Source: Chitinophagales bacterium (GTDB taxonomy: Bacteria > Bacteroidota > Bacteroidia > Chitinophagales > JABDMM01). Taken from it: a stretch of 38,718 nucleotides of DNA. Positions 16,471 through 25,000 of this stretch are shown here, piece after piece. The DNA is taken from positions 1 to 38,718 of the forward strand of contig JABDMM010000108.1 in the NCBI GenBank assembly GCA_013001465.1, given 5' to 3'. Positions within the stretch are counted from its first letter, which is position 1. Each line of letters opens with the position of its first letter. The notes under the pieces are model-generated. The model saw only the letters and a program-made list of their open reading frames with translations, was not told where the DNA came from and did no database searches. A program made the translations under genes and the position numbers.

Positions 16471-16574
16471 ACCAACTAATAAACCAATCAACTAATAAAC
16501 AAATCAACTAACTAACCAATCAACTAGTTAACCAATCAACTAATCAACTAATTAACCAATCAACTAATTAACTG
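16471..16574 (+). repeat. Degenerate 16-bp tandem repeat, G-poor
   Basis: The core ATCAACTA recurs at 16487, 16503, 16519, 16535, 16543 and 16559, with a diverged copy at 16471. The spacings are 16, 16, 16, 16, 8 and 16, so the basic unit is 8 bp doubled to 16. The plus strand has almost no G across the array (one in CTAGTT, another at the end). It has no spacers and is not a CRISPR. It sits immediately upstream of the tRNA-Arg promoter. Confidence 0.85.
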
Positions 16575-16583
16575 AATAATACG

Positions 16584-16591
16584 TATTTTTG
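16584..16591 (+). promoter_or_regulatory. -7 promoter box for tRNA-Arg
   Basis: TATTTTTG fits TAnnTTTG and ends 10 bp before the tRNA 5' end, where a -7 element should be. No TTTG at -33 was found; that position falls in the tandem repeat. Confidence 0.5.
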
Positions 16592-16600
16592 CACCGACAT

Positions 16601-16674
16601 GGCTCCGTAGCATAACTGGATAGTGCACCTGACTACGGATCAGGAGGTTAGGAGTTCGAATCTCTTCGGAGTCA
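16601..16674 (+). tRNA. tRNA-Arg (anticodon ACG)
   Basis: A full cloverleaf can be drawn: acceptor GGCTCCG/CGGAGTC with one G-U pair, D stem GCAT/GTGC, anticodon stem CCTGA/TCAGG with loop CTACGGA (anticodon ACG, A34 presumably edited to inosine), and T stem AGGAG/CTCTT with loop TTCGAAT. The discriminator is A. CCA is not encoded. It reads CGU, CGC and CGA. Confidence 0.95.
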
Positions 16675-16681
16675 CAAGCTT

Positions 16682-16720
16682 TCAAAGCGTTTCAGAGGAT
16701 TATTCTTTGGAGCGCTTTGA
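16682..16720 (+). other. Inverted repeat just downstream of tRNA-Arg
   Basis: TCAAAGCG (16682-16689) pairs perfectly with CGCTTTGA (16713-16720) across a 23-nt loop. No T tract follows, so it is a poor terminator. It might guide tRNA 3' processing or be chance. The rest of 16675-16918 holds nothing else I can support. Confidence 0.4.
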
Positions 16721-16918
16721 TACCTACTTCACACTTTTCAAAGGACAATAGAAAACTTTGAATCATAGGCTTTATCTCAAATTCATACTTTGCTAAAAAC
16801 TGAATACAGTTAAAGGTTAGAAGTCGATTAGCGTGTATCAAAATTATCTGAAATCGATTTTAAATAAAATTTCATAAACAATTCTACTGTATGAGTGTTC
16901 TCGTTTAAAATTTATACA

Positions 16919-17584
16919 ATGAGAGCTAGCTTATTATTATTGTTCCTGGGAATTTTATTAGTGTCGTGTGAGAAAGAAGAATTATCGACTTGTTTTGATG
17001 GAATTCAAAATGGTGATGAAACAGCTATAGATTGTGGCGGTTCTTGCATGCCATGTGACTTTCAAGCCAGTTTAGATGATGGTGAAACTCCTTTCGATAT
17101 GTATCTATCAGGTATTTCTCTCAAGTTTATTTATGGTTTGAATTATGAAGGTGGAACTATATTTTATTTAGATACAATAAATGGGTCTGGCTTTGTTACA
17201 GCTACTGAAGATCAAACTACAAAATTGCCTTGGTCGAATGGGAGTTTGATTTGGTCTTACGCTCTAGGTGAAGATATCGGGACAGGTCTGTCTAATACCA
17301 ATAAAATAGTTGCAAAACAAGGTCCAGGTGAGTATGCAGCTAGCATTTGTAATGATCTTTCAATTGGAGAATTTTCGGATTGGTTCCTACCAAGTAAGGA
17401 CGAACTAGATCTAATGTATTGGAACTTAAAAATGAATGATCTGGGTGGGTTTACTAACAATTTTTATTGGAGCTCAACCGAGGATTTCGAAGGAGACTCC
17501 TGGATACAAAACTTTGCTAACGGTGCTCAGGGAAGTAATTTTAAAGAAGATCTGGCATTCGTTAGAGCTGTACGCTCGTTTTAA
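16919..17584 (+). CDS. DUF1566-type lipoprotein
   Basis: A 221-residue predicted lipoprotein. The signal peptide ends in a lipobox (ILLVSC), with the lipidated Cys at residue 17. A short Cys-rich motif CFDGIQNGDETAIDCGG follows (about 25-41); it is common after lipoboxes in Bacteroidota surface proteins. The C-terminal DUF1566 (Lcl-like) domain spans about 75-221: GGTIFYLD, WFLPSKDELDLMY, FYWSSTE and the closing FVRAVRSF. This domain is a surface-ligand fold related to C-type-lectin-like modules. The ATG at 16919 is preferred over an in-frame GTG at 16895, because it puts the basic residue and hydrophobic core in the usual order. It is a solitary gene; the function is unknown. Confidence 0.82.
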   Translation: MRASLLLLFLGILLVSCEKEELSTCFDGIQNGDETAIDCGGSCMPCDFQASLDDGETPFDMYLSGISLKFIYGLNYEGGTIFYLDTINGSGFVTATEDQTTKLPWSNGSLIWSYALGEDIGTGLSNTNKIVAKQGPGEYAASICNDLSIGEFSDWFLPSKDELDLMYWNLKMNDLGGFTNNFYWSSTEDFEGDSWIQNFANGAQGSNFKEDLAFVRAVRSF

Positions 17585-17885
17585 TAGTACATACTTCCCT
17601 TCTAAATTTCAATCTTCTCAACTGTACAGAAGTCAGAATGCTAAACCTACACTGTACTTCGGACGTTTTCTAGCCGCATAGTCCTCTGAACTATTACGCA
17701 GTGGAAACAGTATCATGACAAGTTCAAGAATAGATCTTGTCTTTCTAGATGATCAGTTCTCGTTTGCTCACTGTAAATGACCTTTTATCCTCAAAATCTA
17801 AGCGTATACTCATTCATTGTATTCCTTATGGTCTAATTAGGTAAATTGTAAGAAGTATTAAGATCATCTTTAAACCCTAAGTATT
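17585..17885. other. Non-coding gap of about 300 bp
   Basis: I see no gene here. A weak hairpin, GACAAG (17717-17722) with CTTGTC (17736-17741) followed by TTTCT, could be a poor terminator for the DUF1566 gene. No TAnnTTTG box was recognised before the downstream gene. Confidence 0.4.
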
Positions 17886-18986
17886 ATGAAGAATTTATTA
17901 ACGCTATTTTTTACGCTGGCATTAGTGGGAATAAGCTATTCGGCTTTTGCCAATATCTGGACGGTAAGCAACAACGCAAACCGCCCTGCACAGTACACCA
18001 CAATTCAGGGAGCTATTGATACTGCTGCCAATGGTGATACTATTCTGATTACAGCAGGTTCTTATTCTGGATTCACCTCTATAAAGCAACTCGTTATGAT
18101 TGGTGAAGGTATAGCGAGTCCCGAGGTAAGGATAACTAACTATTCTTATATCAATCGATTTACTCCTTCTGTTAGTGCAGCAGGGTCTAAATTTATCAGT
18201 ATAAGATTCAACTGGTATGTAATCATAGATGGAAACTATTCCGGAGGTACAGGCGGTTTGGAAACTATCGATGATTTACTTTTTGAGCGTTGTTATTTTG
18301 TTTCTAACAGTAGTAGCAATCGCGGAGAAGTAAGATATAACGGCAGTGATGGAGGCTATAGTAATCATACATACCGGAACTGTGTTTTTTATGGTGGTCA
18401 ATACAGGACTTTTGAATTTCTTGATACTGAAATGACAAATATTCTGATCACCAATTGTGTCTTCAATAATGCCATTGTGGATGGAAACAACAATAATGTT
18501 AATGGAGGGATCATACTCCGTAATAACATATTTCTTGTTAGGACTCCGAGTTGCGCTTTCGAAGCTATGAACAACGTACTTATCGAGAATAACATCTTTT
18601 ATCGCTCAGAGGTATGTGGTCTAAGCAATTCCACTTTGAACAATAACCTTACATTCCTCAATAATGTACCGGCGTTTCCAATTGGTACAAGCGGCAATGT
18701 AGGAAGTGGAAACCTGGTTGACATAGACCCTGAATTCACTACTTACGCTACGCCTCCGGCAGTAGCAAACTGGTCTCTTTCACATGACTATACACCGCAG
18801 AACGCTCTTGTCGATACTTCCGGAACAAACGGTACAGCTATTGGTCTTACCGGCGGAAGTGCTCCGACAAAGAATGTTAAGAAATATCCTAAAATACCGG
18901 TAGTTACAGAGGTTAACATACCTGTTTCATCAGTACCGGTAGGAGGAACTTTGCAGATCAATCTTAAGGCTAATACCCGAGATTAA
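17886..18986 (+). CDS. Secreted right-handed beta-helix protein without sorting domain
   Basis: A 366-residue exported protein with a signal peptide at about 1-22 (ALVGISYSAFANIW). A Pectate-lyase-like beta-helix follows at about 25-275: QYTTIQGAIDTAANGDTILI is the usual N-terminal cap, then Asn-rich coils (ITNCVFNNAIVDGNNNN, LRNNIF, IENNIFYRS). The C-terminus (about 325-366, PKIPVVTEVNIPVSSVPVGG) is a linker-like strand region. No T9SS sorting domain and no catalytic residues typical of pectate lyases are recognisable. It is directly followed, 52 bp away, by the giant T9SS gene on the same strand, so the two may be co-secreted or interact. That link is inferred from adjacency. Confidence 0.75.
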   Translation: MKNLLTLFFTLALVGISYSAFANIWTVSNNANRPAQYTTIQGAIDTAANGDTILITAGSYSGFTSIKQLVMIGEGIASPEVRITNYSYINRFTPSVSAAGSKFISIRFNWYVIIDGNYSGGTGGLETIDDLLFERCYFVSNSSSNRGEVRYNGSDGGYSNHTYRNCVFYGGQYRTFEFLDTEMTNILITNCVFNNAIVDGNNNNVNGGIILRNNIFLVRTPSCAFEAMNNVLIENNIFYRSEVCGLSNSTLNNNLTFLNNVPAFPIGTSGNVGSGNLVDIDPEFTTYATPPAVANWSLSHDYTPQNALVDTSGTNGTAIGLTGGSAPTKNVKKYPKIPVVTEVNIPVSSVPVGGTLQINLKANTRD

Positions 18987-18987
18987 T

Positions 18988-19037
18988 CCTGTCAATTCAT
19001 TTTGTAACACCTTAATCGTAAAAATGAATTGATCAGG
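18988..19037 (+). promoter_or_regulatory. Long hairpin before the giant-gene start codon
   Basis: The left arm 18988-19003 (CCTGTCAATTCATTTT) pairs with the right arm 19021-19037 (AAAATGAATTGATCAGG): 16 bp with a single bulged T and a 17-nt loop. It starts 2 bp after the beta-helix stop and ends 1 bp before the next ATG (19039). No T tract follows, so it is not an intrinsic terminator. Folded in mRNA it would cover the translation start region. Confidence 0.75.
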
Positions 19038-19038
19038 T

Positions 19039-22000
19039 ATGGATCGATGCAAATACATATTGCTCCTATTGACCGCATGCTGGTTATTTACGGTAAATGC
19101 TCAGATGCAGATCGTTCAAGCTGAGTATTACTTTGACGTAGATCCAGGCGTCGGCAACGGCTCTCCTTTAGTTATCACCCCGGGCGATACGGTTACAACC
19201 GTCGCAAACATTAGTGTTGCAGGGTTGTTACCCGGTGATCATATCGTTCTTGTCAGGGTTAAAGATGATCAGGGGAACTGGAGTGTCGTTACCCATCAAT
19301 TGTTTTACATCAATCCGCTTATTTCACCTGTAATTCCACCTCCGCCGCCATTCACTCTTATAGCTGCAGAATACTTCTTCGATAAGGATCCGGGTCCGGG
19401 AAATGGAATACCTATTCCTTTTATTGCCGGAGACACGATCGATATCATGCGAACACTCTCTACGACAGGTCTTTCTATCGGTGAACACATACTGGGCGTA
19501 AGAATTCAGGAACTAAGCGGCATTTGGGGAATTCCATTTTTTACAACAGTCGATATTATCGACTCCTCGGGCAATCCGATCGCAGACTTTACTACTATAC
19601 CTGCAAATGCAGGTTCGCCAACCAGTTTCATCAATACCTCCACAAATGCCGACCCGAATGCGGTCTACCTTTGGGATATCGATGGAGACGGTACGGTGGA
19701 TTACACATCAAAGGATCCTAACCACACCTACAGCCAACCCGGAATCTATGAAGTAACTATGAATGTATCTAATCCGGATGCTCCGGTCGACACTTCCGGT
19801 CTGAAGGCCTTGTACCGGATCTATGGAGGCAGCCTGGTCAACTTCGCTTCGGGTTTTTCCAATGCTTCAAAAACCGGGGATATTGTTGAGGTTCCCGGGC
19901 GACTTGGAGAAATGGGTGGTGCCTACAGTAACGATTCCGCAACAGCTGCGGCTTACTTTAGTTCAACCAGATCCAACCTCACGGCGCTTGACTCATTCAC
20001 CTTATCTTATTGGTTTAAAGGTACTGATCATGAAGTAGCAATAGCGCTCTCCAATCCATCCGTAACCCAGTTTATCGCGTCCAGTTTATCTGGTGTGCAC
20101 GCGATCAACTCTCCTGCAAATGGGGTTGCTCTTGGTTCCGGAATAACAAATAACAACTGGCATCATGTTGCAGTTACATGGAAAAGAAATACACCCGGCG
20201 GATTCCGCAGCTTTCTGGATGGGAACCTAATTCAATTTATAAGTGCCAATAACTCCGATCTTGCTACAGTACAGAATTTGATTGTCGGGGGAACAACAGG
20301 AAATGAAGCCAGGGGCAATTGGGATGATATTTACTTTTTCTGCAGAGATCTGGATACAACTGAAATAAGAACCCTCTCCAATGAAATAAATACTTCAACC
20401 GTTATCAAATTAGTGACTATCGGTCCTGATCCTTCTACTGCTGTTGATGTAATGGACACTACAGTTATTTGTACAGGTGATACGGTTGTTTTAACTGCTC
20501 CCCCTGGCAGCGATCACTTGTGGAGCAACGGGACTTTTGGGCAATCTATCATCGTCACAAGCGGCGGTACTTATGTATGTGCCTTTTTAGACACTAACGG
20601 AACAAGCAAGGTGTCGGAGGCTGTCTTTATTAAGGAGAACCCTACCATGGTTATTTCACTTACCGTGCATCCTGAAACGAATTCCAATGCAAATGGAAGC
20701 GCAGGGATAACGGTGAACGGTGGCAACGGACCTCTATATGATATAAACTGGAGCACAGGATCTACAGATCCCTCTATCGTTTCTCTTTCAGCAGGAAGTT
20801 ATTTTGTAACGGTTAGTGACAAAAGATGCCCTGAAGTTCTTGAAGCCATTGTTTCAAATATTATTGTATCAAGCGGTATTTTAGAAGCTGAATATTTTAT
20901 CGATACTGATCCCGGAACGGGGAATGCTGTTCCTATGCCGATCACCCAGGGAGATGATATCGCATCATTTGCTGATGTTGATGTAACAGGCTTTCCTGTT
21001 GGCGACCACATATTATCCGTAAGGGTAAAAGATGATCAGGGTAACTGGTCTGTCACTAATTCAGAACCGTTCTACATTTTTGAAGGGACGTTCCCTGTAT
21101 TTCCTGTTGAACCTGCCGGAGATGTTGTTGCGTTAGAATATTTCTTTAACAACATTGATCCCGGACCTGGAAATGGAAATCCGATAGCTGGTGTTTTTCC
21201 TATGGATACACTGAACATAAACTTTGGGATCGATGTCAGCAGCTTGCCGACAGGATTCCATATCGTGAATATCAGGGCAAAAGACAGTTTCGGAAGATGG
21301 TCGGTGACTAAAACCGAAAAATTCGCTATAATTCAAGCACCGGAACCTCCACCGCCTGATCTTCCTTATCCATTAATTGCAGCTGAATACTTCTTTAACG
21401 ATATAGATCCCGGAGTTGGCCATGCAAATCTATTGCATATTCCTCTGGATGATACGATCGACGTTAACCGAACGATCGATCTGTCATCACTTGCCCAGGG
21501 ATCGCATAAGATCTCGATCAGGGTGCAGGAACTGCCCGGTATATGGTCGGTAACAAACACAATGACCTTTAGTATCGATAGTGTTAGTTGTATTGTTCCG
21601 AATGTTGATTTCAGTAATACTTCGGTAAATGCCGGTCAACCCATGATATTCACCAACCTATCTTCCAATATAGATACCGGTGTAACTTATGCATGGGATG
21701 TGGACGCAAACGGCAGCAATGAAGCGACAACACAAAATTTCAACTGGACATTTGCTACTCCTGGTGTATACGATGTCAAACTTACTGTCGATAACGGAAC
21801 TCCATGTACAGTTAGCCTTATTAAACAAGTGACCGTCGGGCCGGTTCTTCCTGATACGATCACTGTAACTGGAAACACAATACTATGCGAAGGCGAGATG
21901 GTTCAATTAACTGCTCCTAATGGCTCTGATCACCTATGGAGCTCTGGAGATACAAACCAGGTTATTATAGTTTCACAAAGCGGTACTTACCAGGCGTCAT

Positions 22001-25000
22001 ACAACGATGGAAATGGCAATCCTGCTTTAAGCAACGCTATCTTTGTCAAAGTCCTGGATACACTTGATGTTTCTATCGTTATTTATCCTGAAACGAACGG
22101 CATGATGAATGGTAGTGCCGGTGTAACCGTAAGCGGCGGGAATAGCCCTGTATATAGCTATCTGTGGAGTACGGCGGCAACATTGCCATCCGTAAACGGA
22201 CTGTCATCTGGTCCATACAGCGTTACGGTTTCAGATGGAAGCTGCCCAACTATCATTGTATTCAATGTTCCCTCGGAGATCACATCCGGTGGGATCGTAA
22301 AAGCGGAATACTTCGTAGACGATGTCGATCCCGGACCGGGAGCCGGCGTCCCATTCCTCATCACTGAGGGAGACACCGTCGGGGCCTTCTTTGATATCCA
22401 GACTGCAGGATTATCCATCGGCAAACACAAATTGAGCGTTCGTGTGAAAGAAGAAAATGGAAGTTGGTCGGTAACTCAATCTCAAATATGGTTCATTATT
22501 GACACCACATTTAGTGAGTTTTTCGAAGCGGATGGTGAGATCATCGCTGCTGAATATTTCTTCGACAACGATCCTGGACCAGGTAATGGCTTCCCTGTTA
22601 TTGTTTTACCTTCAGGTGATTCGATAGATATACCTGTGAATGCGAATACTGCCGGACTCGAACCAGGGTTTCACAAGATCTCTCTTCGTGTGTATGACAA
22701 TGTCAGAGGATGGTCGATCACGCAAACAAGAAAGATCTTCATCGATCTTCCTCCCCTTCCTCCGCTACCGGACATTTTATACCCTGTCGTTGCAGCAGAA
22801 TATTTCTTTGATGAGGATGATCCCGGACCAGGGAATGCTATAGCAATTCATGTACCACCTGCTGATACGATTTCTATACCAAGAACGATAGATATATCTA
22901 CATTAACCGTTGGTACACATAGGCTTTCGGTGAGAGTGAAGGATCTTGCAGGGAATTGGTCGGTTATCTATTCTCAATTATTCATAATCGATACAGTAAG
23001 TTGCCCGGTACCTAATGTCGATTTCAATACTTCAGGTGGGAACGCCGGAGTTCCTGTGAGTTTTATAAATACTTCAACCAGTGTCAACGGTTCTACTCAA
23101 TATGCATGGGACGTCGATGCAGATGGTACTGTTGAAGCTACAACCCAAAACCTGGGTTATACCTTCCCTTCTCCCGGTACATATGATATAAAACTTACGG
23201 TTGACAATGGCAGCCCTTGTATTGTCAGCCTTATCAAACAGGTAGAAATAGGTCCATTGCTCTCGAACCAGTTGATTGTAGGTGGTGGAACCGTATTATG
23301 TGAGGGAGATAGTATCACGATTACCGCTCCAACAGGAAGTGATTACCTGTGGAGCAATGGTGACACTACAGAGCAGATCGTGGTTACAATGCAGGGCGTT
23401 TATCAAACCACATATACCGATGCAAACAATAACGTAGCCATATCCAATGCTGTATTTGTTAAGGTAAATGATACGATGACTATCATCCTTACTACTTACG
23501 ATGAAACCAACAGCCTGGTGAACGGAAGCGCAGGAGTTTCAGCTTCAGGTGGGAGCAGTCCTGTTTACTTTTATAACTGGAGTACCGGTGCTAATCTACC
23601 ATCCATAGTGAACCTGGCTGCCGGATCATACAATGTAACCGTTTCCGAAGGTGTTTGCCCCGAGGTTCGAACCGCTGTTATCAATAATCTTGCAGTCACT
23701 TCTGGGATCATCGAAGCTGAATATTTCATCGACGATACAGATCCCGGTCCTGGAAATGGAACACCTTTCCCGATCACGCAGGGAGATACCACAGGAGCTT
23801 TCATCAATTTTAACACTACCGGTCTTGCATTTGGAAATCACAGGATCACCCTTAGAGTCAAAGATGACCAGGGTAACTGGAGCGTAGCTCAAAGCAGATT
23901 ATTCAGGATCGTGGACACACTCGTTGTTTTTCCTGAAGAGCAGATCGGCGATATCATAGCTGCAGAATATTTTATTGATGATACCGATCCCGGACCAGGA
24001 AATGCCAATCCTGTAAGCGGAATCAGTATTGGAGATACAATTGACCATAATTTTAACGTCGATCTGGGTCTACTTGGAGTTGGTCCCGGTCCTCATATAT
24101 TGAGTGTACGGGTATTAGACGATCTCGGGAGATGGAGTATAACCGGGTCAGCACCGTTCAACAACTGCAACCCTCCCGCAGCACCTATTGCAGGAGCTGA
24201 TGTCATCGTATGCTTTGGCGATACGATCCAGCTAAGCGCTTCATTTGTTCCTGGAGCTACTTATTTATGGACAGGTCCGAATGGATACTCATCCACCGAT
24301 CAAAACCCGCTTATACTGAATAGTAAAACAAGTAATAGCGGTACATACCTTGTAAGAACAGAAGGAGATACCGGCTGTTTCAGTATAACAGATGACATTA
24401 TTGTACAAGTAGATACTACCCCACCTAATCCGGGTGTAATTACAGGTACCGGGACTATTTGCTTTGACCAGGATACCGGTAACTTCTTTGTTCCGCCTAT
24501 CCCAACTGCACTTAGTTATGGCTGGTCTTTACCGGATGGTGTAATTATACTTGCAGGTAACAATACGAACTCCATCGCTGCAGATTTTACTGGTATGATC
24601 GATACCACCGGTACAGTAAGATTAACTGTGACCAATTCATGTGGGTTCTCTAAGTCACCGCCTTTTATCGTCAACAAATCCAGCGATACAGTTGAAGCCG
24701 TAGTCACTCCATTAGGACCTACAACTTTCTGTTCCGGTGGAAGTGTTACATTGCAAGGGAATACAGGACCAGGCCTTACTTACCAATGGCAGCGTGATGG
24801 TACTGATATACCCGGTGCAACAGCTTCTAACCTTACAGCTTCAGTAACCGGCTTATATACTTTGATTGTTACAAATACTGATGGATGTCAGAACAATGCC
24901 AGCGAGGCAGTAGTCGCATACAATAATCCTTCTGTAACCATATATGATACAGTCGTCGCGTCAACTTTATACGCCGTAGCTGAGGTTACAGACGGAGCAG

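Noticed and set aside
16471-16574. Tandem array as a CRISPR
   Set aside because: Units of 8/16 bp are contiguous with no unique spacers, and there are no cas genes nearby.
16601-16720. tRNA-Arg as an integration site of a genomic island
   Set aside because: No integrase, no second copy of the tRNA 3' end seen, and the flanking genes are typical secreted or housekeeping genes.
16895-16918. GTG start extending the DUF1566 lipoprotein by 8 residues
   Set aside because: It puts FSFKIYT before the signal peptide; ATG 16919 gives a normal lipoprotein signal.
22158-22430. Minus-strand 90-residue ORF inside the giant gene (and similar ones at 23571-23892 and 19305-19490)
   Set aside because: These are antisense shadows of the repeated DPGPGN coding sequence; they recur at each repeat and have no start context of their own.
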